From positions 64,307,684-64,371,683 of the forward strand of contig NC_089982.1 of NCBI RefSeq assembly GCF_036417845.1: DNA of 64,000 bases, in the 5' to 3' direction. Positions 1 to 14,519 of the stretch are shown in pieces (position 1 is the stretch's first letter; every line of letters starts with the position of its first letter). The position numbers and the translations under genes were made by a program. The notes below the pieces were generated by a model, which saw only the letters and a program-made list of their open reading frames with translations, did not search any database and had not been told where the DNA came from. This stretch comes from Apteryx mantelli. Taxonomy: Eukaryota; Chordata; Aves; Apterygiformes; Apterygidae.

Positions 1-3000
1 AAGTATTAGGGAGGACATCCATTGAAATTAACAGGTGAGAGCAGAATATTGCTGCTTGCTTCACTCGGAACAATTTACAATACTCTTTCCATAGCATCAC
101 TAGACATTTAAGACAACCTTTTGGGGAGTTCTGGATGGATTTTTGCTGCATGGATTTAATTAGTTGTTATCATCCCTTCATTGGCTCAGCACTTTCATGG
201 ATGATATCAGGACATCTTAAGCTCATGAATTTTAATAGTTCTAATAAATATGCAATGAAGTGACAGTAGTTTATTCTGTTGTGGATCAAAGACTCAGAAT
301 ACCCTTCAAGTTCAGTTTTAACTTTTTTTTTTCCTTTTTTTTTCCAGAGATGTTCCTTTACACATAATCGGAACACAGCAGAGGTGTTTTTTAGTTATGT
401 GCTGCTTCTGGTTTTGAGTACATCCCTGACTGTTTAGTTTTCAAATGAAAATAGCTAGCCTCAGACTGTTCTTAAACATATCATTGTTTTTTTTTTTTAA
501 ATGAAGAAACTTTTTACCTGCACAGACCTCAAAGAAAGCACAGTCTTCTTCATATTTGTTGGTGGTGTTCTCATTCCACATTGCGAACACTTATCTCCAG
601 ATTCTTGCTTGCCCAGAGAAATGATAGGGAAGAGAAATGAGAGGGAAATGGGCAAAGTTTCCTGAGAAGTTGATTCCTGTTTTAGCAAAGTGTGTACATT
701 CAAACTAAAATATAGGAATTTATAGCAGAATTTGACAAGTAATATTTTTGTGGGGGGAGGGGGGAGAAAAACTTTCTTATTAGAAAATGTTCATAAATGG
801 CAGAGGAATTGATTAGGTGACATATGTTCAGATGATCCCACAAAATGAATCATGCCTCTTTTTAGTGGAAAGAAACAACTAAGTAAACAAAAAACTCAGA
901 ATAACCAACAGCCCCTAACCATGCAATTCCTTCCCATCCCCAGTGCTGGCTCTCTGTTTGACCCTGAGCATATGACATGATAGTCAAAAATGTTGTGAAA
1001 TCATGTACGTATTAACAAAATCACACTGACAGTTTGGGACTAAAAGTTGTATATATATAAGAAATAAGTACTCAAAATAGTAGTGCAAGTTTTCTCATCC
1101 TCTGCTAAAGTGGAGCAAGCTTTTCAAAGGAAAAAAGAAACATAAAATATCTCTCCTTGACTGTTGGCCTCTCTTCAGATGCTGATACCAAGGACACAAC
1201 AGTACTTCCAATTTTTTGCGTTTTTTTTTTCTGATTTTGGATGAAGGACTAAAGTAGAAAAGATACATTAATAAATTGAAGAAAACATGGAATAAATATG
1301 GAAATAGTTAAATACACGTATAATCATGAAACAAATAGGAACAGCAGAAAATAAAAATGAAATGAACAAAATGTATGGATTGCAACACTCAGTATCTCAG
1401 GCAATGAAAATAGTTTTGTAATCAAAGCATCTTTGAGGAACACAGCTTTTAATGTTAAAAGTGACATTGAAAAAAAGTAATCTTGGCAGTTAAAAATTTT
1501 GTTGACAGATTCAAAAGCAGAAATGAGATCTTGACTCTTCAAGTCCCATCATAAAGTAAAAATAAGTTAAAGCCACAGTGGAAATTTCTTTATTCTACTT
1601 ATTTTGAGACTTAGATTCCTAAAACCTAAAACATATAAATCTCAAACAAATCCAGTCGGCTTTGTACAATTGCTAACACCGTAAACTGATTAGTCATTTA
1701 CCTCTTTGTCATAAAAAATTTTGTCACTTGGCTTAAGGTATTCTTGAATATATTTTTAAAATATTCTTAATTCTTATTCTTAAAATATTCTTGAATATTC
1801 TTAAAAGAGTTGTTCGCTTTGTGAAAAATGCTTCTGTAGCTCAGGTCATTATATGTTCTGGAACCCTCAGAGACATCACCAGAACTCCAGAGTGCCTGTT
1901 ATCATCATGTTCTTAGTATAGACAGAATCATAAATAACACACGTCTGTCTCACTTAGATGTAGCAATTATATTTGTTGATACACAAATTTATATAAGATA
2001 CAAGATTAAGACAGAGACATTTCACTTTGAAATGGATGTCCAGAATCACCCAGGAAATAGAGACCTGGAGGATAGCTTTGCTTTTCCTTGAATGAAAGTA
2101 GTGACTAATATGTCTTTTTCTTCCAGCAAAATTAACAATTACATCAAAACATGATGCCTTTCAATCCTGAAAATAAATTTTATTGAAACACAAAAAAACA
2201 GTTTAGGATATAATCCTTCTTAATTAACTGAAATCCATAGCAATTCTTTTTTATGTACTTCTGACTAGGAATATCAGGGTAGACATTTCTGTTAATTTCT
2301 GTTATTCATTGTATTAGTTTCTGCACTGTATCTTTTCTTTATAGATGTCATGCACAGTTATAATGCTGCAGATATAGTAAATCTTCATAATGATAATAAT
2401 AGCTTGAACTGGAGCTGCAGGGAAAATTTTCCACTGCCTGTAGATCTTCCATAAAACCTCAAGCTTGATGACACTTAGAAAAATATAATATTACATATTT
2501 TAACTGTGGGTATTTTTCATTACTCTGATAAAAGTGATAGGCTCCTCTTGAAAGGAAAAGCCTGCTATCTTACTTAAAAGAGAGAAATCCACGGACAGTT
2601 ATGAGACTTCAAATATGTTATTACTTCAAATTGTCTTTTTTAATGATCAGAGACATTATATGTAACAGAAAATTATGGTTATTGCTTTTTCCCAAAATGT
2701 AATGCATGCATTTTTGCAAACTGAGATGAACTTTAAAGTCTGCATTTAATAAAGAAAAAAACCTGTGCACAACCTAAGTCTGATACTGGATTTCATCTAG
2801 AAGAACAGGCCCAAGAGTCAAGAAACCACATATTGTATAACTGCACCATCTCCATTTTCATATACTTTATACTTCAGAAACACTGGACAGCATGCACAGT
2901 CAGATATAAAATAAAGTAGTTTTCTATGAGCTGTGTGCATTAGTTTTCTTGTTTCTTCTCTTTTCAAAACATTAAAGGATTGACATAGAGCAAGAAGATG

Positions 3001-6000
3001 AATAAAACTAAAATAGAAAATTAAGAATTAATTAAAATTGCAAATAGAAACAACACTGTTGAGAGGCAGATGTTAGAAAGGCAAAAGTGACAGGTTTTAA
3101 CTTCAAGATGTTCACAGCAATGAAGTTCTTTTATAATTGTGATAAAAATACAATTCTTTTAGTGTTGATACAGACCCACTAAAACTAGCAGTTTTTACTC
3201 AACTTAGCAAATAAAGCTCCTTTTCTAGTTTAATTTTAGAAGTAATCATATCTAATTATCACTTAGAGACTTTAATAAGGAACACTTCAAAGAATCCATA
3301 AACAACTGAAGATCAAATACATCTTCATTCTATTATTCTTACAAACTGTGCTGTAGGGCCAATGTGGTTTTAATGCACGGCTAGAATCCAGTTAGTCTGG
3401 TTTAGATGAACCTACATTTTAAGTGTTTGGCCTCAGAAGAGAAAAACAGTGGTGCTTACTCAACACAACATATCTCCCTTAATTCTCTCTCAAGGGAATG
3501 GAGAGAGAGTCAAATTTTTAATTTAGGGTTTCTTCCTCTCTATACTTTTTAAATGAGAACTTACCTCTAGTGTCCTTTACTAGTTTTCTTCCTCTTCCAT
3601 TAAAAATATAGGAAAAATAATAGTATATTTCTGATCTTTCCTTTACTTAAGATCAGAAACATTTGTCCTCTTCCAAGCATAGGAGCCTAATACAACAGAA
3701 CGAAGGACATCAGACCTACCCTTTTCCAATCCTAAGAGCACTTATATCTGGCTTGTAAACACCATGAAAGATGAGCCTGCAGTTCTGAAGTATACTTTAA
3801 GCATAAATACTCTGTGAGACCACCTACTATCCCTTCTGTTGAAACTGAGTCATTATGAAACTAGGAGTTTTCATTCCAGAAGGACAGCAAAAAATAACTT
3901 ATTTCAGGGAACTTATACTGCCTAGTTATTAAAAGACAACTACAATCTAACAGGATAAGGCATAACTGTTGTATTGCATGCCAAAGATTTTTCCTGTTAT
4001 TTGTCACTGAAAGACACTTTTCCCACTTCTGACTTCTGCCAGACTACTTGCTTTCAAACTGTCCATACCACTTCCAGAGTCAATTCTGCCACCTATTTGT
4101 GGCATCTTCAAACATCTCAAAACACTGTTTTCATCTGGTTGTTTTGTTTTTGTTTTCTTCTACAAATTTTTCACTTGAAGTTTACTTTCTTATTATCTCC
4201 CTCACTGGTCATTACTTTGCGCCTGATCCAATAACTGTATTTCATTATAATTATCCTTCACACAATTTCATTTTCTTCCAATCATGTCTTAAACTCAGAA
4301 TGTCCTGTTCTTCTCAATAGCTTATTTTCTTGTAAATATCCCAGTAAATTCAATGAAAATAGAATCAGCCCTATGTATCAACCCCTTTTTTTTCTCTACC
4401 AAAGCAAATTTTAGTGCCAGAATGATGCAACTGGGCTTCTGTTCTCAGCATAGGGCAGCTGTGGCAGCAATATGTCCTTGGTTCCAAAAATGAAACAAAA
4501 TTGCACAGCTTTCACTGCCACCATATCTGGCAGTGTCAGTTTCCTTCTAGCATATGTTTGAGGCAAAATGAGAGACTTTCCTATTTTCACTTTCTTTTTT
4601 TATCTTTTTTTTTTCACCAGCTTTTATACTTCTTAGCTAACTCTGCCCAGGGACTGTATGCACCCAATATATGTAAACACCATACAATTACTGGATAGAA
4701 CAGAATTTTGCAAAGTAGATTTATTTCTTTTTGTTTTGTTTTGTTGCATTTTGTCTTTTTTTCCTTTGTGGAGAAGAGTAGAAAGAGGTGGTGATTTTTT
4801 GTGTTTTTTCAACAAAAGTATTAAGAGTTTATTGATATTATATGCACATATATTATATTATATTCAGTATATCCACTTTATACTTTAGCGATAAAACAAT
4901 CCCTTTCTAAAAAAGGTGCTTTGACTTGCAAAGCTGTCAAAATTTTGTCAGTGACGGATTTTATTAATAGTGAAACAGTATAAAGTTATTGCTAAAATAG
5001 AAGTTTGTCACTGAGCACAAGTCATGAAAAAATGGTATTACTAAGGTAAGTTACTTCAAAGATAAGTACACTTCAAAAAAATAACTTCTGCCTTCAATAG
5101 CCTGGAAAAATGGTGCAGTATCTACCAGCAAGTAATATATTAATACCATGCCCTTCCTCTTGTGGAAGTTAGTCTTTTTGCTCCTTACTATTAAACCAAT
5201 AAAATAGAAATACATTCTAAGGCCCAGAGCTTTGTTATCTTACTAGCGTATTTCTACCCATGATTTGCTTTTATACTCAGTCTTCTTGAATACATTACTT
5301 TCCACTATGGATGACTCCATATGAAGCTTCTGATTCTCTCTGTTGTGAGAGAAAGGGTTCTGGCACAGCCGGACAGTAACCTAATTCTTCATGGCAAATC
5401 TTGTGTTTTTACACTGTTACAAGATATCCTCATTAAAATGAAAAGAAATTCCTTTCTCCCACTCTCTGCCCAAATATTCCTGAAAACTTTCACCCAAGGA
5501 AAACGACTGGGACATATTTGTGGTGAATGGGAGTGTGGGCTGTTACCCAACAAAGAAATCCCCACCACGGGGGGAAGGGAATAAGCTGCAGTCAACAGCT
5601 CAGAGGGAGGCACCTTGAGATCCTCTGGAATCGCAAGGCAACTCTTTTCTTGCTTCCATCAGCAGGATTCTGAGGTGGCACAAGAGTAGCAGAAAATGTG
5701 AGCTAATGAATTCTGATTTTTTTTTTTTTGTTCTGGTACTTCACATAATTACTTTTACTTTTGCCTTTCCATCTCCACTGTCTTCAGTTTGGGATTACAG
5801 TGCTACAGTTCATAGACTCCAGAGTGATTACAAAATGGAACTGTGCTGATCCCGAATTGCTTGACTTAATTTAGGGAAGAATCAGAAAAAAGTGAACTCA
5901 GTGTTACTCAGTTTTCACAGCAGGAGTAAGAGTATTTATGGGGTTATGTTTTAACAATATAATACAGTTAAAACACTCTGCTTTTCCAATGACACCTAAG

Positions 6001-8239
6001 ATTCCCAATCTTAGCGTAGAGCTCCATTATATTCCTTGCTATATAAACAAGACTATTTCACATAATTTCGAAGGTGGGATTTTAAAATTTCTTTGCCATT
6101 GACTAGAGCTACTGTGGTTGTTTTCAGTGAAAGGAGCTAGAAAGAGGTCAACAAGGAACAATCTGAATATCCCATTTAACCTCCATTTTGAAATACTTTA
6201 TTTCTGTGTTCATCTGTGTTCTATCCCTTGCATTTTAAAGCAACTGAAAAAAATATATATGAATTTACTTTCTAGTGCTCTGAAGCCATTCTTGCCTGTG
6301 TAATAGTGTAGCAATATTTATTCCTATTAACTGTAGGTTATTTAAAAGAAGAGATAAAATGATAGGGATTTTCTAAGCAACACTGTGAGAAATTCTTTGG
6401 GAATTTTGAAGGTCCTTTTCCATTTAGTGAGTAGAGTTTAGAATGAAACATCTACATTTATAAAACGTGATAGGAATTAGTTTGAAGCTGATAAGCTGTA
6501 TCCAATAAAATCTCAGCTAAACTCAGCCATTATCTCTTTTCTTTTTTATATATTTTTCCTTTCCTTTTTTTTCTTTTCCTTCATATCTCCCAGAACACTG
6601 TCCTACAATGAAGGAGAAGATTTATTCTGATTCGGAAGGAATAAGATGCTTAAACTAAAACAACGTTCTAGCTCTTAGACTCATTCTGAAAAAGAGAGTC
6701 AAAATTTAAGATACACTTCATCACACTAGGTTTTCTTGTTTGTTTATACTAGTCTAGGCAGGTCACAGATTTTATGGATTCTTTCCTCAGGTTTATAAGT
6801 CTTTCGGCTACAAAATGTGGAAAAAATCTTAGAGAGAGGACTAACTTTTAGATGCTAAAGAGCAAAGAATAATGACAGCTAAGTTGTGTGCTGAATTTAG
6901 GCCTTTTTTTGACTCTTTGTTTTAAGAAATACTTCTTCCATTTACATATAAACTAAAATCATAAAAATGTAGGTATCAATTAGTAAAAACACTGGTTTAG
7001 GTGTTTGTGTTCCACCAGTTAGTATGCTTCTTGACTGTCTCCCAAACTTGAATTTATGAGGTTCTGGTGAGTTCCTTCCAATTTACATTTGTAGAAACTG
7101 AGAAATCCATGATGAGCTTAAGTCCTGTACAAATCTATTTTGATACTCTGTGTGTTTGGCCTTTGATTTATACAGTATATCATCATCGCTCATGCCATTC
7201 CATTTAATTATTTTCAGGAAATTAGTCAGTTTAGAATATGTTATGGAATGCTCCACCTTCTCAGAAAGGCAGGATTATTTTGGTGCATAAAGAGAACTTA
7301 CAAGAACCTCAAGGTCAGACTTCAAGTGTTAATAAGAGCAGAGTTTTTCAAAGCTTCCTTAGTTATACAGCTGAATTCCCAGATGTTCTAGCCTTGTAAA
7401 AGAACAAAAAGGGCAAGAAGAGGTTACTTCTTTTACTGTATACTATTTTTATGTATCCCACATTGCAGCATCATTCTGTATATTACAGAATGATTCCATT
7501 ACTGATTCTATTTTGACTTGGTATTTTGTATTGATGTTAGATCTGTATGATCTTTTTGAGTAAGATATTCTATTTTAGCCTTACATGTGATCTGCGATCT
7601 CCCCCCACCCCGCCCAAATTTCAAACAAACAACCTTTAGTTCGGGAATTATGTCCCTACAGATCTATAGGGAAAAGCCAAAAATAGTGTTACCAGTGTTA
7701 CAAATGCAAAGTTATATCATATATAAATACAAAGCCAGTGAAACTGGCTGTCCTACAGTCAGAGTAAAACTTAAATTTTTTTTTTGTATAAAAAATGGCA
7801 TTAATTGACAATGCACTTATACTATTTACATCTAGTTTACATTCTCTTTAAAATAATATGCTTCCAGAGTTATTAAATACTTGCTGGGAAAGTATTTTAA
7901 AAATTATCAAATTTTAATCAATTGTTAAATAAATGTTAAAATACTCTCGTGTTCAAAAGACCATATCCTTGCTAGTGCAAATAATAACTTAATTTGACTT
8001 CAATATCCATCTGATGATAGTGTTTCTATATATTTGCATATTGTAAAAGAATGTTTTTATTTGCTTTCCAATTCCATTCCATTGTCTCTATAAGAATTGT
8101 AAGAATCTTCCATCGTCTCTTTGAGAACCCATTCATGACCACAGATATTCACTCAGTTCTTATGTTTCCAATAGAATCTCTAGTCTTCTAAAATGTAAGA
8201 CAGATACAATTTTTTTCCAACCAGACAGTAAGTAAAATA
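1..8239. other. AT-rich noncoding sequence, no gene recognised
   Basis: I see no coding exon, RNA gene or recognisable transposon here. Open frames are all under 110 codons, overlap on both strands and show no protein-like composition. Homopolymer T or A runs are scattered through it (for example near 311-345, 488-500 and 1217-1230). The stretch reads as intron or intergenic DNA. I could not identify conserved noncoding elements without an alignment. Confidence 0.6.
1736..1806. repeat. Imperfect AT-rich tandem repeat (ATTCTTA-like units)
   Basis: About 70 bases consist of repeated variants of ATTCTTA/ATTCTTGAATA, mixed with TTTTAAAATATT blocks. The look is of a local replication-slippage repeat rather than a transposon. 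Confidence 0.5.
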
Positions 8240-9230
8240 TAAATGCAGTACTGGCTGATCAGTGCCTTAGGCCAAATGCTGCACAGACACTCACAGACTG
8301 TCAGAGTGCTTGTTAAAATAACTAATTAATTGGTATCTTTTGCATAGGATAACATTCACATGAGAAATCAAATCTCCTGAACTGGATGGTTAGCTGCTGT
8401 CTGGATAGTAGCATGAGTGTGTGTTGCAAGGGTCCTTGCGCATGTATCATTAGCTGCATTGGATGAGACTCCCTAAACTGTTGTTCTGCTGAATTCTTAG
8501 TCAGCTGGGCCTGTGGTCCTGGGTGACCAGTCCAGCACATGCGTTCATTATGATTGATTATCATTGCTATTGATCTTCTTAAACTATGTAAAGAACATCT
8601 GATGGTGTATAAAAAAGTTGTCCTAGATGAGCACTTCTGCATCTGCAGAAACAGTTTCTATTAACTATTTACAGGTATCTTGTTGATGTATTGTTTGGTG
8701 GGTTCTGTAGTGGGTAAGGCCTGGGGGAATCACTGGGATGAACAGGTTCTCCACCCAGGTTGTTAATCAACACATTTAAGCATAGAAATGGTGTTTATCA
8801 ATTGATCTATGTGCAGGGCTGCCTGGTGGAGATCTCCTGAACTGTCTTAAATGCCCTCCTGCAGAGCTCCTGCAACATCAGTCAAATGCTTTGTCATGAA
8901 GCTGGCTAGAAGTTCAGTCAATCACCTCTCAAGACAGTCCATTGCCTCAAGAGTCCATTGTTTCAACTGTGCAGAGACTAGCTGGGCAATTCCTGGACCA
9001 TGGAGGAAACTGATGACTATGTGTGCTAGGTGCCAACACATGCACAACCCTGATGATACCCATCTACATCACAATTGTAACTATAGGACAATCCTTAAAA
9101 CACAAATACAACTTAAATTTCACAACTCTAGCCCCACAAAGAGTATGCTTATAGTGTTCAGCCAGCATCCAGAGGGACTGTTAAATGAACTGGAATTAGC
9201 AGATAAGCACAGGAGCAAGTTCAAATACTA
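8240..9230. other. Segment of higher complexity, possibly a decayed repeat
   Basis: This roughly 1-kb block differs from its surroundings: it is less AT-rich, lacks long homopolymers and contains the two longest open frames in the first 18 kb (106 codons on the minus strand at 8322-8642, 126 codons on the plus strand at 8851-9231). Neither translation resembles a protein family I know. The 13-mer ATCTCCTGAACTG occurs twice, near 8368 and 8831. An old LTR, a retroviral interior or a DNA-transposon remnant are all possible, as is plain unique sequence. I see no terminal repeats or target-site duplication. Confidence 0.3.
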
Positions 9231-11705
9231 GTCAGTGGGTCAGGGGCTCTATCCATCTTTTTAAAAAGGCAAATTTGAAAATTCTAAAACTCTTGTACAG
9301 TTTTCCTTCTCTTGGTGGAACATAATTCTTTCCCAGTTAGTTAAATTTTAACCAGGGAGGTTTAAAAGATAAATGCTGGAGTATCACATTACTTCCTGTC
9401 ATTTTTCTTTCTGTGGTTACTAATAGTCAAATATAGTTACTGCTTTTCATGCAGTGCAGACCTGTAATCTTAAAGCTTATTGGCTGTGTTCAGTCCTTTC
9501 TGACTGAAAAAAAAATCTAGGAATGGCATAGTAGAGAAGCAGAACTGAGAGAGAAACTAGCAGAGCTATAGATAGGATATAATAAGAATAATAAAGATGG
9601 GAATCTTCATATCCCTATGTGTAGAGGTCAAACAATTGTAAATATGTTTGAGTGTGTCTGTTACTGCTTCTGCTCTGTCCTCGCTCTAGGCATTCACAAA
9701 GAGGATTACAAGGCCACAGCAACAACTGTGGCTGGAAGAAGCCAGTGATGGTCAGAGAATAACTCTGATTTCTATCTGTAGATATTGTGTCCTTGAAACT
9801 GGCAGAAGATGTTTTTGATGCACATTTTCACAATGGAAAAGTAATTCTGTCTTGAGAAACAGGAAATATTTAACCTTGATTACGCTTTAAAGCTGAGTCT
9901 TTATTAGTGAAATTGACATTTGTATAGCAACCCACTACAGCACCTGTTAAAATGGTATCTATGGCCTCTTCTCCCCCCTTTTTCCCATTTGCTTCTCAAG
10001 CCAATCAGTTCATCAAGATACCATACACCTGAGCAGCTGACAGAAGTAGGAACTCCTCCTAGAAGTGTTGCCTTCTTGGCACTTAACAGGGGGCAAGACA
10101 ACGATGAATGATTCTGCCATTTCCAGGGTCTTACCTTCAAACACACTCCTTTCCCTGCAGTTTGTCACTGAGGCCAAAAACTTTCTGCTCTACCCTTGTA
10201 ATGGCTCTCTTAACTCATATTTTCCCCCCACAGCATATTTACTAAACATTGGTATTCCTTTTTGATTGAGATGTTGAAATAAATATTTTGGAAACTGCAT
10301 CTGAATCAACTATTAGGAAGCATGAGGTAGCTTTAAATGAAACAGATGTCTATATCCCTATACTATTCAGAACAAGAAAAAGTGTAGAAAAACAATCCTT
10401 ACTGTTGACAGAATTTATGGAGATATAACCGTTTTTAAAACATTTTTTAAAATATGCAAAGCATTTACTTTATTTTCAGCTTTGATTTTAATTTAACTGG
10501 CTTCTGCAGGAGAGAAAAAGCTATTTCAATGAATTAAAAATAAGATGTGATTCTACTGAGGAAATACATGAAATTTATTGTTACAACTAGCTTTTGGTTG
10601 AATAATTTTATTTGAAAAATTAAATAGATTAGCACAATCAACATTATAATAATGTTCTGGAAGTTTAATCTTTTGAAAAATTTAGATTTGTTCATCACAA
10701 ACCCAACACATTGATATCATTAAGCTGTGTGAGAGGATAACTACTATGTAGCAAAGACTAAATAGGTGATATTTTAGAGAATAGTTTTTTCTCTTCCCCA
10801 CCTAAGGATGAAACGGATGCAACTAATTTTACTTTGTTGCAAAACTTTGCCCAATGCTGAAATAACAAATTATTATGTGCACCATACTTACTAATTTTCA
10901 TGATATCTGGAACAGACAAATTATTTTTTCCAGGTATCTTAAAGAACTTCACCAGCAAAAGTGAATGTAGCCTCCAAGAATTCATGTCAGTGTGGAAACA
11001 TAATAAATATTTTCCTCATTTTATATAGAGAGTAACTGAAAAGAGAAGAGATTCATGCATTTTCTTACAAGAAACATAAGGAATAGCAAAAAATACAACC
11101 AGAAGCTTCAGAAAATACAGTTCTTCATAAATGATTGCTCAGGATCAAAGCTAAGATAATGAAGAAAAAAATGTTTAAAATATTATGTAGCATTGGTTAA
11201 CTTTGAGATTTACTTTCAAAAATTTTTTTATTAATCCATACTTAAATCATGGGACCAATTACAGTACAATCATATGCGAGGAAAATCATTCTCAACTAAA
11301 TATTAATGAGAATTTTTTTACAGAAATTATTTTGGAAGCAAAAGAGGACTTTGATTATTTTAAGCCATCTTTCAAATTCCTGAGCAATCTTATATAGTGT
11401 CCAGCCCAAGTTATGGTAATCTTTCTCCCATCACTTTATTAGCTGCAGCTCTGGTCAATCTCTTTCACAATTGTTACAGCTATGACCACAATACATACCA
11501 AAACCTATGAGAGTTAATTTAAATAAGCAGTCTCATGACAGATAAAGAAAATATTCCCCAAATTGGAACTAGAGTTTTAAAGCTGATTGCCTCTCTTGTT
11601 GATGTTAAGTTTAGGACATCCCACCTTGTAAATTACATGAAAAAACAGACTATAAACAATGAATAATGTCAAGCAAATATTCACAACAATTCACACAATG
11701 TGTGG

Positions 11706-11752
11706 GATAAAATATATATGTACATATATAAGTGTATATATGTACGTATGTA
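11706..11752. repeat. TA/TGTA-rich microsatellite-like stretch
   Basis: Alternating purine-pyrimidine sequence made of TATATG, TACATATA and TGTACGTATG units, about 45 bases long and imperfect. Confidence 0.6.
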
Positions 11753-12068
11753 AGTTCACATTTGCAAGTGAACAAATATGTTAAAATAACCACCAGATTA
11801 AGAATTTATAAACACGAAAAAGAGGTTTGGACTGGTCCAAAGAATCATCACTTTTCATAATCGGCTCATTGTGTTCAAGAAGATGGCGTTGGTACTTTTT
11901 CTTCAGCTGTACTGTAAGTAGATTCATTTGATACTGAAATCCAGCTCTACCTCCTAATTAGTTTGAGATAAAAAATGCCTTTTCTATCTCCCCTTCTGAA
12001 ATATTTATGGCCCAATTCTCTTTACTCTAAAGCTCTATTCCACTGCCAGTTTGGTGAAAAAAAGCTGA

Positions 12069-12100
12069 AGTGTATTAGTGTATTAGTGTATTAGTGTATA
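12069..12100 (+). repeat. 8-bp tandem repeat, four copies
   Basis: The unit AGTGTATT is repeated three times perfectly and a fourth time with the last base changed (AGTGTATA). This is a minisatellite-scale expansion in unique sequence. Confidence 0.9.
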
Positions 12101-14480
12101 AGAATCAAGATCTGAATGAACTCAAGGAAGAATTTCTTTCAAAATATTTTTATTTTACATTTATCTTAATGACTGACCCTGACATGTGCATTTCACACTT
12201 TTTTTTCTGGGCACAATGACTTCTTTTAGTCCTTTGACCTTTAATTTGTTTTTTGTCCTTGATTTCTATGTCAGAAAGTTGAGAGAAGAGAGACAGTGAT
12301 TAATATTAGCTGGATTCTAATTCCTTCTGGACATCACAGCTTCTGTCTGGTTATATAATTCTCAGAAATATACAGGTAATTATTTTCCTTTATTTGTTAA
12401 GTTCAAAGTCAATAACAGGTTAAATGGCTTCTGACTTCTGTATAGATTTAATTTATCTGAAATTACTCAATGCCTGCAAATGATTAACTCTGTGTTCTGT
12501 CTCTTTGTATAAAGTGTTCTCTGATATTTGTATGAAGACTGCAATATAAAAATAGCTTTTCCTATGTATCTAGGAATTAGTTACCACACCAGGAAAACAT
12601 ATTGAAAGACAAAAATCTCCTACCCGAAACCATAATGGATACATTGCATGCAATTATATTTGCAAATGTAAAGCAGGGTTTTTATTAATTTATGGCATAC
12701 CTGACTCACAAAAATTGCTTTTTCAAAGTGTTAGAAAACTACTCTCTACCTTAATACTTGCTTGCTGTTATACAGCATGGCTAATGTCACCCAAACAACC
12801 ACAATTCCCTTGTTATGTAATTTTATTTCAGAGATTAAGCCAGGATTTCTATGAGCTAAAGTAACAGATCTCTGCTGTTTCAACTAAAAAAGCTAAGCTT
12901 TGCAGCTAGGAGCTCTAATGGAATTACATTATTTGGAGATAAAACAGAAAGGAAACAGCCACCTGGGTGACACTTGCTGTGATAAAACTCCTACAGGTAT
13001 CATTTGTCTGCCCCGAAATATTAAGCAATAAATACTTGAGATAATTGAATAGTTAAAGTGACCACAGAGATACTCTCTTAGGAAATAATTTCTTTTCCAG
13101 CTTTTTTTAATACTGATATATTCCAAAGGCAAAAAATAACTCTTCAGAGCCTTATAAACTAGAGAATGTAAATATTATTCCTCTGAAAGGGAGAAAATAG
13201 TTCACAACAATATCCAGAAGTAAGGATGAACTACACCAAAATACTTTATACCAACAGATATGGTCCTAAATCCCTACTTGAGCATAGAAGTACAAGTGTA
13301 CTGATTTACAATATTGCTAAACTCTTGCAAGTTTCTCTGAGTTCAGTAGATCCGTAGATATTGAAAAACTGAAAACTTACATGCATAGGTGCGTAGCCTA
13401 ACTTCAGGCTTGAACATTTGAAAATGTTGACTTACGTGCTTAATTAAAGGCATATACATGTCTCGATGGAACCTGGCACAAAACTGGAGGAATGGTAGAA
13501 GACTGTGAGGTACTGAATTAATAATTCAAAGTTGTGTTCTTTTCTAGTTATCCTTTGAAGAAGGTCAATTAGTATCTGTTTGCAGAGACATCCAGCTCGG
13601 GTCCTTGTTGTAGATGGATCTTATCTTTTCCATTCCATGCCCCAAGCTGGTCCGACCTGTAGAAGCTTAGAAAACGTTTGCACATGCTATGTTCAAGCAA
13701 ATAGATAGTAATCCCTACAGGGCTTATTATTTCAGGCCCACAAATACACTGATAAGATTCTAATTCCTTGACCAGAATTACTTAACAGTTTGCCAGCGAT
13801 AGGCAAACAGCCAGCCAGTAACAGGCTACAAAGAAGCTCCTACATTTTTTCATCCATCCACGTACAACACTGTAAAGAAAAAAAACATTTGAACTGCTGT
13901 CAGAGCTCAAATATCTGTAATGGACAGTCCTGGAGACTATTGCATGAGGAGTTAGTGATCCATGTAAAGGCTGATCCAAGCGTATACCTATTGTGAACAC
14001 TGTATGCTTCAGTAGATGAGCATGTGAGAAGATGTATTGTTCTGTCCACCTGATTTATAGTATATCTTCTTCTGTCAACTGTATGTACTGTTCCCAAGAA
14101 CTATAGGCTTAGTTTGTGATAAGAACGCTAGGGCGTATCGCCCCAGGGACTCTTGAAAGCTAGGTCCACCTTTCACTGAATAGTATCAGTGAATGTACTG
14201 TGAGCCAGGCTGTATAAAAGCCCAGAAGAAAAAGGAGCTGACAAACCTTACCACAGATGGGAATTCCATGCAGCATGAGGGAGGTCCATCGGATGCTCTA
14301 GCAGCTTGGGGTTCCCAGCATCAGAAAGGATGTAATATTGCTATTATCTTTTCTATAACTATGTTAATAAATAACAGTGTCTGTGCCTTTTTTACTAGGA
14401 TCCAAAAAAAGATCCAGCACCTCCCAGTGCAAAACAAAATCCTAATGGGAAATGAAACTGTTAAAAATAAGAGACACCCT

Positions 14481-14519
14481 CCCCACACACACACACCCCC
14501 CAAAAAAAAAAAAAAAAAA
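14481..14519 (+). repeat. Composite CCCC-(AC)n-C6-A18 tract
   Basis: A C-rich start runs into a short AC repeat, then six C and eighteen A in a row. The G-free, strongly strand-asymmetric composition is unusual. The A18 run could be the tail of a retroposed sequence, but the sequence upstream is not one I recognise. Confidence 0.75.
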
